Shown piece by piece: positions 25,601 through 36,839 of a stretch of DNA of 64,000 bases; the stretch's first letter is position 1; each line of letters opens with the position of its first letter. A program made the position numbers and the translations under genes. The stretch comes from Aquatica leii. Its lineage: Eukaryota > Arthropoda > Insecta > Coleoptera > Lampyridae. The notes beneath the pieces were generated by a model, which had not been told where the DNA came from, did no database searches, and saw only the letters and a program-made list of their open reading frames with translations. The stretch is from the NCBI GenBank assembly GCA_035610365.1, contig CM069432.1, positions 238,790,104 through 238,854,103 of the forward strand. Direction: 5' to 3'.

Positions 25601-26380
25601 ATCATTCCTGTGTAGCTTTTTATTGCAGATAAGACTTTTAATAGTTAGGTCTCAAAATCAAACTATTTGGCATCCCTGACTTCGGAAGTTAATTGACTAA
25701 TTATTGCATTTTTTCTAGTTGTTTAATTAATTTCTTTGCATCTTTTGTTAGCGCGCTCTTTATCTGAGAAACTACTTGAGAGTCTACGTTACAACATCTT
25801 GTGGTACCATCGAAGTCTTGGCGATAGAACCTCGAGTTCGCTATTTATCTTCTTTTTCATAGTGAGTGTTTAGTAAGACATCTTATAACATATAACATAT
25901 ATGATCCGGTTATCACGGTATATTTTGAAATGTGACGTGTGTGTGCATCGGCGCGAGTAAACATAATGTTTACCAGCTGTTTTGCGTTCATTCTTTTTGG
26001 TATGGGATATTGTGTAGCTGAGTTTTTACATGCGGTAGAAGTCGCTGAACCGTATAGTTTTTCAAATAATTTCAGGAGATACTTTCAGTTTGATAAGTAT
26101 GTTGTGTTTATTATACATCTTCCTACAGCACTTAAAAATAATGTCAAGATTTATGTGCCACCGGCAAACTATGAAACAACAGTTATAGGAGAGACAAATG
26201 TGAGATCATCGACAACTACGATGAAAAAGTTATGACAGATGCAAAAACCACTACTAGCTAATAAAATTACGCTAGTTCTTTGCTTGTTTATTTCAGTGTA
26301 TATTTGAGAATTAGATAAACGGTTTCTTGTTTGTGTGTGCTCTATTCTAATATAATTACAATTACCAAACAAGTTTATTG
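19673..26380. other. Long AT-rich stretch, essentially featureless
   Basis: No domain recognised on either strand. The sub-block 21640-23300 is unusual for being GT-skewed on the plus strand and less AT-rich, with a 92-codon frame at 22417-22695 of no known family. A 98-codon frame at 25939-26235 starts with a hydrophobic segment (FTSCFAFILFGMGYCVAEFL) that could be a signal peptide, but nothing else supports a gene. Confidence 0.45.
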
Positions 26381-26385
26381 TGATT

Positions 26386-26677
26386 ATGGAAGTATGGATG
26401 AATATTATCGTTGAGGAACTTGATGTTTTCTTTGGTATACTATTAATGGGAGGCGTTTATAAATCCAATTCTGAACACATTAGTGCATTGCATTGGTGAA
26501 TTGTGATGATCAGATGCCTTACCAAAATACAAAATATCAATGAATAGAAACCACTTTAAAAATATTCTTTGCTTAATTAGGTTCGATAACCCAATTACAC
26601 GACCGGTTAGAATCAAAGCTGATAAAGTTGTCTCAATAAGTGCCATTTGGTTGCTGCTAACCAAAATTTATTGAAGC
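26386..26677 (+). pseudogene. piggyBac transposase fragment
   Basis: A plus-strand frame MEVWMNIIVEELDVFFGILL-MGGVYKSNSEHISALHW matches the part of piggyBac proteins before the first catalytic Asp (I-x-x-FIGLL-x-x-AGVYRS). After a frame change it continues NHFKNILCLIRFDN, PITRPVRIKADKVVSISAIW, the segment RF-x-x-LL-x-x-LRFDD ... R ... DKLAPIR of the family. Only about 95 codons survive. Neither terminal repeats nor TTAA flanks could be assigned. Confidence 0.78.
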
Positions 26678-28119
26678 GTAAGGGTTAAATAATTCGTTTT
26701 TCTACTAAATTATCCTAATTTTTTAAGCAATATCAACCAGTAAATTTGATTTGGCATCGCTTTTACAGTAACCTATCTACTGAAGCTAATACAGTGTGTC
26801 ATTTCAATATGTGGAAAAACAAAATGTAAAAGTATACTATTTTAAAATGATTAAACTGAAATAAATAAAAATTAAATAGAAATACTAACTTTTAACCAAG
26901 TTTTATTCTACTGTTAGTATTTAAAAAATGCCATGATTAATCTTGGAAGTAATTTTACAACTAGATAGTATTTTGTTATTAACTATCAAAATAGTTTGTT
27001 TTAATGAATTATCTTCGTGATTTATTATTTTACTGTAAAATAAATAAATGTTACAATTAAATAAATAACACTATCAACAACAAAAAATTATTTTAATTAA
27101 TTAACGTCTACTCAATGAACAGAGTCGAAAAAACGATAAATTATTCTTGTTTTTGTTAAAGTGAAACACAAGCATAACATTAATTAGAACAGGAACATTA
27201 ACTAGTCAAGTTTGTACTTGAACAATAATTTGTTGCTTTTAAAATATGAAATTTAACAGTTACATCGAAGCAATTGTTTTATAAGAGTTTTATAAACACA
27301 TATAGAAAACGAATTCTAAATAAATTTTTGATGTCGGTAAAACTTAAAAAAAAATCTTTGCAATGGTATACATATATTATGAATAGTCCTATACATCGAT
27401 GTATAAAATCAGTTAAAACCATACAATAATTATTCAAACATAAAAAACTGGTACAATTGAAACTATTTATATGAATATACTAAAAAGATTATCGGATTTG
27501 AATGGGTTCTTAGTAAGACATTTAAGAGTAATGCTATTATTGGTTGGTACATATTCATTCGCATACATTAAAATAACAAGTTGTAAAATGTACATTAATT
27601 ATTTTTTTTCAATGTGTATTCTAAGAAACACATTGTTACAAAGTTTTTGCTATGTACATATGAACACCAGTATATAGGGTTTAATACTAAGTTGTAACAC
27701 CCAAAAATGGCAGTTAGAACTCATTCAAACAAAAAACTTGTTTTTAGTTCAAATGTTTAATTTAGAGGTTAAGTTGATAGTTATTGGTGTTTTTTCGTTT
27801 TTAGGAAAATCGTCATTACTACCTTATTTTAAGAAATATTCAAAAAATACAAACAGTTTCAGCATTTGCTTTCGGTTCTCTAAAACATACTTACAATTAT
27901 TTTCCATTTTATCAAATAACAATATGGTGACCGATCAAAAGCTTCAAAACAGGATATTTTAAAAACCACTCGATCGATTTTGAAAATAAAAGTTTATAAA
28001 ATTCTTGAACTAACAATTATAACATTTGTCTAAAACATTTGTTTCGATGTGTTTAAAAAAGTTGTTATTCAAATTAAATTACAAGATAAACTTTAACAAA
28101 CTGTAACAAACTTTTAAAA
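26678..28119. other. AT-rich stretch, no recognised gene
   Basis: Only short chance-like frames. Confidence 0.45.
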
Positions 28120-30110
28120 CAGACGTTCCCAAACTTTTTTGTGTCGTAGACCCCTAGCCATGTTTTTCGGTTTTGGGTAGACCCCCTGCTTACCTGATAT
28201 TGACTTTATGTAAATTTCTAACTGTAGTGAAGTTTAGTGTTAAAAACTTAAAATAAAAACAAGTTTTATACATTTATTAATTGAATTTAATTTAAAACTA
28301 GTCAAAATAAAATTTTGTATCTGTTATATAAAATATACGTACCATAAAATAAACTAAGCAATAAGTAAATTGTTTTTAGTGAGAAGGACGAACCTGATGC
28401 TTTAATAATAAATTATCAACATTTGGCGTGAATTTTGTAAGGTTTAATCTTAAATCTCTTCGGCTATTGATGTCCAGTCTGTTTCTTTTTTCGTCAGGAG
28501 ATTGGTAACAGCGCTGAACCTCCTTTCCACTAGGTATGACGATGGAAAAGGAAAGGAAATTAAAAATGTTCAGCCAGAATTGCTGCTATCCGTTTTTAAA
28601 CTGAACCTTAAGTTCTTCGATTATACTTAGTTCAGTCAGTTCTCCTTGTATTATGACATTCGTTTTTTCTATGTCACCATATGGGTTAATTATCCACGGT
28701 GGTATTACTATAGTCAAAACATTTTAAAAATCTGAATAGAGGGCATTTAAATGTTGAACGTAGGTTGAAACGTCGTATTCCTGGCAGTTAGTCTGTGACA
28801 AATTGGGGAACTGGGAAAATTCGCCCCGTCCAATATTTTGCTTCATTAGTTTAACTCTGGCAAGAAACGCTGATAAGATGGACTTTGTTTTAATCAAATT
28901 TAGACTGTCGCCTTGTAACTGCAAATTAACCATTTTAAATTTTGTAAACAAATCTGTTAAATAGGTGATGTCTGTTTTCCACTTCATTAAATTGTCTTTT
29001 AAAATGTTATCTTTAGTATCCAGAAATTCTAAAATAGCCTCAAAAAGTGCAAAAAATCTTGTCAAACATAAGCCTTTCGAAAGCCAGTGTACTTCAGTGT
29101 GAAGGAGTAATTGATGAAAGTTTTCGTCATTTTCTTCACACATCTGCGCAAATAACCGCGTATTCAACGCGTTGCTTCGGATTCGTTTTACTGCATCAAT
29201 GACTAATTAAAGAGATTCATGCAATTTAACACTCAAATTTTTACCAACTAAATATTGTCGATGGTTGACGCAATGTATGCTAACAGCCCTGACACATTTT
29301 GTTTTAAATAGCTTATAAATCCACGATAACTTCCAACCATGGCAGGCGATCCATCTGTAGCTACTGATATTATATTTGATAAAAGGATTGCTTTTTCAAT
29401 AAAGTAATCCTTCAAAACATGTAATATTAATTCACCTTTAGTGTCGGTTGTCAAAGTTCTTGCGAAGAGCAGTTCTTCGTAGATTCCTTGATTCATAATA
29501 AAACGAAGATATGCCAATAATAATGCTGCATTGTAAAGTTGACTCGTCCAGTTGTATTAAGAAATGGGTCGTTCGCTAATAATTACACAAGAAGCTTTCA
29601 ATATCAGAACACATTTCATCAATACGTCTTTCAACAGTATTGTTGCTTAAGGGAATTCTTTTAATGACGTCAGATGCAGGTTTGTGTAAAACAGTTTTTA
29701 AAACCTCTTCAACGACTGGCAAAATTAACTTAGTTAAATAGTATGCGGTTTTTCGGATTTTGTTATAAGTAGCGAGATATTGTAAGACGCCCGCAAACCA
29801 TCATCATTTCTTTGTGACGTCGAAGCGAAGATTCTGTCCAATGTGGGTCGCTTCTGAAGTTTATCTTTGAGTGTTTGAAAGTATTTAAAATCTTTATCTG
29901 TTTTATCAGGGTGACATCTTCTCAGATGATTCTGCAGCTTAGATAGTTTCATAGCGTCATTGCCCAAAACTTTGTTGCATAAAAGGCACATTGGCAATTG
30001 TTTGTCCGACAATGATGGAATGAAGCCAAGTTTCAAATAATCAACACTGTACTGTCTACATTTCTTTTTAGATTCGGACATGGCATCAGTCATCTGTGGG
30101 CAAAATTAAT
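28120..30110 (-). mobile_element. ZBED5-like hAT transposon
   Basis: The left end reads CAGACGTTCCCAAACT at 28120, followed by the GACCCC-rich subterminal sequence typical of this hAT group (GTAGACCCCTAG at about 28146). It shares this with the elements at 14.2 and 39.0 kb. The right end was not recognised past 30110. The minus-strand transposase lies inside. Confidence 0.75.
28390..30093 (-). pseudogene. ZBED5-like hAT transposase, broken
   Basis: Starts MTDAMSESKKKCRQYSVDYL at 30093 with a BED finger (CLLCNKVLGNDAMKLSKLQ, NHLRRCHPD; residues about 35-60), the classic start of ZBED5/SCAND3-type proteins. A frame from 29517 carries the RNase H-like fold (TLTTDTKGELI and SVATDGSPAMVGSYRG). 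The frame at 29167-28724 carries NTRLFAQMCEENDENFHQLL and the LLLHTEVHWLSKG motif, then an FTKFKMVNLQLQGDSLNLI helix. Traces of the C-terminal dimerisation region run down to about 28400. There are a few frame changes and stops, with long open stretches between, so decay is moderate. Confidence 0.85.
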
Positions 30111-32390
30111 CTATTTAAATAAGACATAAAGTCCAGCAGCTGCATAGTAATAAATCAAAGTCAAATTTAAATCGTATGGTCTTAGATTTTATGGCAGGCA
30201 TAGGCGTACAGCCATTATATGTGAGGGAATTTTATGAATGTTACTTAAGGTTTTGATATGATGGAACTTCAAGGAAATTTGAAATTAACATGAAAAAAAA
30301 TGTTAAAATAAAATAGTATACAACGAATAATAATAACAAATTCTTATGCGATTTATCTCTACGTAGATTCGACTGTCATGTGTAAAAATTCACTGGTTCC
30401 ACTTTAGCAATAATACAAAATTTTAATTGTAATATAGAGAAGTATGTACAGTGCAATATCCATAATCCGAACTTCCGTAATTTGAACATTATAGTAATCC
30501 GAACTGGCCCACAGTGTAACGACCAATGGACAAAAGTACATTTTTTTTATTGTTTTTGTGAAGTTATTTGGTAAGATATATGTATTTATAAAAGAATAAT
30601 AAATGCCTAACAAACTCGTAAGTAAGTAAATATTGACAGACATACATATTTATTTATGTGACCGGCCAAAATATGTAGTTTAATTCCAAAATATTTTTTT
30701 TTGTAGCTTTTGAATACCTGAATGCAATGAAATTAGTCTAAGATTGTTGATATGGGAAATAAATTATTATAAAAATAATTTAAATTTGAATTTGAAAGGG
30801 CGCTTTTTAAAAGCTTATTGTAATGTACTCACATCAAGATTGTGATGAAAAAAATTTTTAAAAACACATATTTTGCAATATGTAAACAAAGTTGATAGCA
30901 ATGCATCTAATTTATTTTATGATGTTGATATAAATTAAGTTTTAAGCTGCAACTAACAACCGCTTAAACGAATTATAAGAGTTTTCAAAACAAACTTTTT
31001 CTAGCAGTTACAATATTTACCTACCAGATTTATACATCCTACAGTAGCTTAAAAATGATTAAAGAAAAATAAGAAATGTAAATAAATAAATAAGTTTTGC
31101 ACTAAAACATAACATAAACCTATAGGCTACGAAAATTATAATATTGAAGATAAATTAATAAATGTTGTTAAAGCACAAAGGACATTTTTGTATTCTGCGA
31201 TTAAATGAATTAAATAAGAATGTAAGACAGTAAAACAATTGCTTCAATGTTGTAAGATACTTTATGAATATGAAATTGGAAGAAAATACAATCATTCGCA
31301 GAAGAAGCAATATGAAAACATGTTATCAGTTAAATAGCAGTGGAGTATAGAAACAATCTTTGTTATGATATAAATTGATTTCAGTTTACATAACAGCAGT
31401 TGTCAAAATTGAAAAGCTCGTTAATTTACGGCATGAAATAATTTATATTGATTTGTTCCAAAAAGCAACATAAAAATTACGGTAATGGGATAAGTGTTTG
31501 CTGCAGAAAAAGAACTGTAAAAAATTAGAGACCTCAATTTATGGGGAAATTTGTTACAAAAAATTAATTTGTGATTTAATACATCCCCATCAGCAGGAAA
31601 AACATGGGCTTGGATTATTAAAGTAAATCTTTGAGAACAGAAAAGAAAATCCCAGGAAAAAACACGAAAAAAACCACCCATAAATAAATAGAAAAAATAA
31701 ATAGAAAATTAAAAAGTCGAAATAAAAATTTGAAATGACCAGGAATATAATGTTACATACATAGGTACTCCATTAATTACAAAATCTGTCATATTTGACA
31801 TTGACTTTAACATCGATTTTTTCAATTTTAAATGAAATTCAAGGTTGTTTAAATTACCCACTTGTCGCATACTCGTTCTAATATAATAATTGATTTTGAA
31901 CACTTAGTTTTATGTGGATTGCTACTTTTCAATTCGTTGCTCTAGAACTTTTTTCGCCCATTACATAACTACACTAACAAACAAATATTTATTGGAATAT
32001 TACATTTTTCTAAGGAATTATTTTCGATCAAAAATGTTTAAGTTTGGATTACAAATGGATTAATGTATTAAAGACACTTCTTCGTTATTGTGTTATTCTT
32101 ACAATGTACCCCAAAGATTTTAATGTTGAAATAATTTTAACATGTGTGTTTTAGATATATTACCGTATTTTTTTACATTTACTGGTGTTGCGAGTAATTC
32201 CTTTATTTAAATGAGAGAAAATAATCTATTGCAACATAAATAGCAATATTAATAAACATTTTCAAAAGTTTTATCTGTGAGGGCGCGAAAATTTTACGCC
32301 GCAGTTCTTCAATTGACATAAATTGAAATAAACATCAAAATTGGTTTTTATACCTAAATTTAATATTTTAAAGTAAAAGTTGCTTAAAAA
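30111..32390. other. AT-rich stretch with a possible Tigger-type end
   Basis: No gene recognised. At 30452-30515 CAGTGCAATATCCATAATCC and a second AATCCGAAC motif resemble the ends of pogo/Jerky-type elements, but a partner end was not found. The rest is low-complexity AT-rich DNA. Confidence 0.4.
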
Positions 32391-34256
32391 CTATATATTA
32401 GTTAATTCAGGAATATCAAAAAGCTCCCGTTGACCACGACGCGTTGGTGTTTTCAGAGTCATGACAATTTCTTCTTCATTGTAGAAAATTTTATCTTTTT
32501 GAGATGGCCATTTCCATTGTTTACCATATTGAGTCATGACATTCACAATTGCTTGTTTGTCATCAATTTTCATTATTTGACCAGGATAATATTTTTTATT
32601 GTAAATTACAGCGACGTAAGTACCAACAATTTTCTTGGTTGGAAGCTTTTCTACTGTTGAACATTCAGCTTCTGTGTTTAAATTGTCATCAGACATAGTC
32701 GGATCCCAGGGACTGTCATCACTCTCTGCATATTCTATGATACTGGCTTGATCGTTATCAGACGTGTCAGAGGACTCTATTTGCGATATTTTGTCATTTT
32801 GCTTTTTCCATTTCAATTTTTGTATTGCTGAAGTGGAGGGTTGATCCGGCTGATGGTTGGAATTGGTTTCATGATCGAGAATCACCACATCCTCAGCAGT
32901 AGAACCTTCTAAATCTGCAACTGTAATACCTTTTCCAGGAGGTACTACAAGCTTCTTCCTTTTTCGCTGACGTGTTGACGTTGCCTTTTGTCGTTTCTGA
33001 GTAAGACGTTGAATAAAACTATCTGCAACGACTTCCTTTATTGCAGAATCGTCAGCAACAACATGGGTGTATAAGCGGTTTAAAACAACCTCCCTGTTTA
33101 ATGGAAAAATTCCACACTTTCGAAAACCTGATTTAAGATTTTCTGCGCCTCGCTCATCTAGTTTCGTCATGAGCGTTTTTAAAAGTTGAGGAAACTGATC
33201 TATTGGCACACCAGTAAAACGACTTCCTTGGATTGTCTCTTTCCAATCATTCAAGATTTTCCTCCAGTTTTGTTTCATCGGTCGAAAATAGGCCACATCA
33301 AGGGACTGGAGGAAGTGAGTTGTATTTGGTGGCAATGCAATAAATCTAATATTGTTGAGTTCGCACTGTCTAACGACTTTCACATTCAGATGTGAGCTTA
33401 AATTGTCGCCAATAATGACTTTGCGTCCTTCTTGCCGCTTTAGTATGGGCAGCAGCAAATACATGAACTAATCTTCGAATATTTGAAAATCGAACCAACC
33501 CGAGGCCGTGCGGTTGTAGCAAGTATTTGTTAGCCCATTTTCCGTCCATGTCGACTAGAGCTTTTGAGCTTTATAATTAACATATACAGGGGCCAGCTGT
33601 CCATCCGCATTTCCACATATCATTAGAGATGTACAGGCCTTTGAGGAATTGCGATTTTTTTCAGGGTACTTAGTTCCTTTCTTAGTTATTATTTTGGAGC
33701 GGCCAGGATCGTCAACAAGATTCGTCTCGTCATAATTCCAAATATTAGCTGCAGGAACTCCTTCCAACTCAGTGCTCAAGTGATGAAAAAACTGATTATC
33801 GATGTCATTATCTGTGGCTGCTCTAGCGTGTGAAATATTTTGCGACAACCTCTGACTAAGCTCTGGTCGGCGATTAAGAACAGAATTCACCCAGTCAGGT
33901 CCAGGAAGATTATCTTTAAAACAAGGTACTTTTCTTTCTTGGCGCTCTAAGTATGATTTGACAGAAAGTCGTAAATCATATGTTGTTACTGGGAATCCAA
34001 AAGTCGACAATGTAATTAGGTGACCAGCAAATAATTCTTCCTCCTAATTCGTGAAAACTCTTGGTTTTCCATGCCTGCAATCATGCTTTCCCTTCAATTT
34101 ATGCCACAAAGTATTTTTCCCTATTGGGTATTTTTTAGCTGCGTTACGAATGGAAAGCCGCTTTTAACTAATATCATCAAGTGCTTGTTGTAGCTTTTCG
34201 TCAGTATAGTTCTTGTAATTACGCGATCCAGGTTTGCGGCGCGGTTTACGCGGCAT
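32391..34256 (-). pseudogene. Pogo/Tigger-like DDD transposase, one frame with four stops
   Basis: One reading frame runs 622 codons from MPRKPRRKPGSRN (34256) to the stop at 32391. There are four internal stops (34164-34166, 34044-34046, 33555-33557, 33468-33470) and no frameshift. Order: N-terminal helix-turn-helix (YTDEKLQQALDDIS, IRNAAKKYPIGKNTLWHKLK), a second helix-turn-helix near residues 80-150, then the DDE fold with NIWNYDETNLVDDP, KVIIGDNLSSHL and THFLQSLDVAYFRPMK, giving the DDD triad of pogo proteins. A Ser/Asp-rich linker follows, then a C-terminal domain (GTYVAVIYNKKYYPGQIMKI) common in insect members. It would have bound its own ends and cut at TA. It looks fairly young but silenced by substitutions. 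Confidence 0.92.
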
Positions 34257-35390
34257 CTTTTATCTAGAACAAATAAAAATACAACGTTAACTTAGATACA
34301 GTTTCAACTAATGCAGGTTTAACTTTGGGACACAGTGTGTTTTAGGTTTGTACTTATTTAACAAACATAGGGGTAACTTTGGGACATGTACCCCTACATG
34401 TTACGGTTTTTTACATAAATAAAAATACTTTGCTTATTACATAAGTTGGAAAAATTAAATGTACTTCAAAAGTGAGCTGTAATATAATATTTCAAAATGT
34501 ACTTACCAGAATTGAAACAGTTATTCACGTTTTCCCGCTCAGATACAAAGTTTACAGACTTTAACCAAACCACCTGTTTACGCGTGCTGAACACTAAAAA
34601 TGGCAGAATAACAGCAGTGTTGCCAAACTTTTTTTTTGGTGGTACATTACCTACTTTTCAAAATTAAATTATAAAAGCAACCATTTCCAAAGAAATTAAT
34701 AGTCTGTTAAGTAAAATGTGCAAAATAATGTGAGTGTCTCAAAGTAATGCTGCAGTCACAAAGTTACCCTGGTTTACGGTATATCAAAAATAAACTACAT
34801 AAATGGAGGTATAAATGTTATGTTCTTGCTGGAGTTTTTGGTTATACTAGAGACTTTACTCCTTACCTGGGTAAGGAACCGAAGGTACCGAACTATCAGG
34901 AACCCCCAATGAACTTGCCGAAAAAGAAAATTCAGTGGTAGTAGGTGCTTCTGTTGTTATTTCCTTGTGCAAATCTATTCCAAAACTCGACGGTAGTTTA
35001 TTTTTGAAAGAGGCACATTTAATTACAAGGCTGACGTTACTAAACATATAAGTGTTGTCAAATGGGTAGATAAAATGTATTCTATTAGGCAGCACTTTAT
35101 ATGGGTTAAGTCTAGCAAGCACTGTAAAGAAATACAACAAAATTGAAAAAGAGTAGCTACTATTTTCCCATCTGTAATAATTAATTATATCAAGCACATG
35201 AGTAGGATGGATAAAACAAACGCCTTGATGGGTTTGTATAAAACTCCTAGCAACACTAAATATTGATATTTTTCCATATTTGCTTATCTGCTTGACATGT
35301 GTATACATATGTAGTAAATACATGGATTATTACAGTCAAAATTGTATCCATTACATGAACGGTACACCCATTTAAAAAAATTTTGAACTG
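34257..35390. other. Upstream region of the pogo-like gene and unassigned DNA
   Basis: A motif TAACTTTGGGACA occurs at about 34320 and 34372, with a related inverted copy (TCACAAAGTTACCC) near 34768. This may mark subterminal repeats and an outer end of the pogo element near 34780. A minus-strand frame at 34856-35323 (155 codons) has no domain I recognise. Confidence 0.4.
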
Positions 35391-35660
35391 AAATTGCAAA
35401 CGCTCGCTGTAGCAAACACGGGCAAAGAGGCTCGGCGAGGAAAACCAAGGGCATCAGAGGATTTGTCTACCATATCAAAAATAAAACATCATGAAGCTGA
35501 AAAACCAGAATGGATTGCTATGGACATTGACCAATTTACACATGAAAAGGAATATGCAGGAACTGTCAGAAAATATCATCTCACATCAAGTGCGAAAATG
35601 CAATACGAGATTATGACTTACTGCCAAAAAGAACTGTTTTTTTTCATAAATAAGTTTTAA
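35390..35660 (+). pseudogene. piggyBac transposase C-terminal fragment
   Basis: Plus strand: NTGKEARRGKPRASEDLSTI then HHEAEKPEWIAMDIDQFTHE match the linker before the C-terminal finger in one piggyBac group. In the next frame CRNCQKISSHIKCE and TAKRT-like residues continue as the Cys-rich finger (C-x2-C, C-x2-C, then a Phe/His-rich end). One frame change, around 35565, separates the parts. The upstream catalytic region is absent. Related to, but not the same subfamily as, the element at 42-44 kb. Confidence 0.65.
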
Positions 35661-35840
35661 AAGAAAAATTAAAACTTTGAAAATTAGAATGTGTATTTCC
35701 TTAGCTTCAAATTTACTATTTACTAATTACGTATAATTAGGCATTTTAAAACTTAAGTAATATTACCTTACCTAACCTACACTTTAAAAATATACAATTT
35801 TTTCAGTTATTTCTACTTACTTTCTTAGTTAAAAAACTGT

Positions 35841-36839
35841 CAGGGTTGCACCAAGCGGGGGTGTAAGAGGTGCACGGCGCCCCGGCGGCACGTCTTGGAG
35901 GCGGGAAGGCTTGGGGGAAGTGCGTCTTGGGGGCGGCATGCAGACAAAAGAAATGATTGAAAAAATACTAATCGTTCATCAGGTACGTAATTTTCAATTT
36001 ATTTGATTCAAAATTTTTGTTTTTTTAAATGTTTTATTAGAATTTGTATTTTGACGTTTTTTGCATGTATTGATGCTATGATTTCACGTTCTAGATTAAT
36101 CAGGCTAATGAACATGTTTTTTTTCAAATATCGGATTCTTGTTCATTCATCTAGGAATTTAAAAAAACTATACAAAATTTATATGTTCCTGTTGTTTTGG
36201 ATAACATATTATTCAAGGCAAATGTAAGTAAATTTTTGACAACTACTACGATAATGACCAAAATGAATCTGATATAAATGCATTAGATTTATGTGACAAA
36301 AATATACATTAAGTCCGACAGGAATGCATTAGCAATTTTAGATTATATATGTTCAAATGATCTTTTTCCAATGTTTCCATGCTTCAATGCTTCTAGCCAA
36401 AGAAGTTTTTCTAAGCCTGAATTATTAAAAAAAATATTTAAGATCTACTATGTCATAAGAACGATTAACTAATCTGAGTTTAATCATTTGGGCGTTTGAA
36501 AAAGATCTATTAAAAACACAAATTCTAAAAAATAATTTTTTAATAATATAAAAACACCAAAAACTACAATATTAACTTTAAGAAAATTCGTACGCCACAA
36601 GATTCTTTCCAGTTTCATTAAAAATAATGGTTCTTTTACATGTTCAGTATTAATCATATGGTTTTGTATATTTTTTCCTTTGTTTTGTTTTGAAAGTATA
36701 TGCAAAATACGTAATAAATGTATAATTGTTTTATTAGTTAGATATTAAATTTAAACTAAAATAATTTAAGTCTATTAGGGGCGGCAACTTTTACTTGGCA
36801 CCCCGGCGGCAACGCACCTTGGCGCGGACCTAAACACTG
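35841..36839 (+). mobile_element. Internally deleted hAT, DUF4371/ZMYM1-like group
   Basis: The left end starts CAGGGTTGCACCAAGCGGGG (35841) with a GC-rich subterminal block (GCGCCCCGGCGGCACG) standing out from AT-rich DNA. The right end is the inverted counterpart (GGCACCCCGGCGGCAACG, ending CACTG at 36839). The flanking octamers agree at only 5 of 8 positions. Inside, plus-strand frames near 36310-36500 keep the C-terminal dimerisation domain in pieces (ALAILDYICSNDLFPMFPCF, YLRSTMS, ERLTNLSLI). About 1 kb long, so most of the transposase is gone. Confidence 0.7.

Noticed and set aside
25939-26235. 98-codon frame with a signal-peptide-like start
   Set aside because: No domain or conserved Cys pattern, and no supporting splice or promoter context; length is within chance for this DNA.
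30452-30535. Tigger-type element end
   Set aside because: Only one end-like sequence, with no partner and no transposase nearby.
34856-35323. 155-codon minus-strand frame
   Set aside because: No recognisable motif; composition looks like chance coding opposite non-coding DNA.
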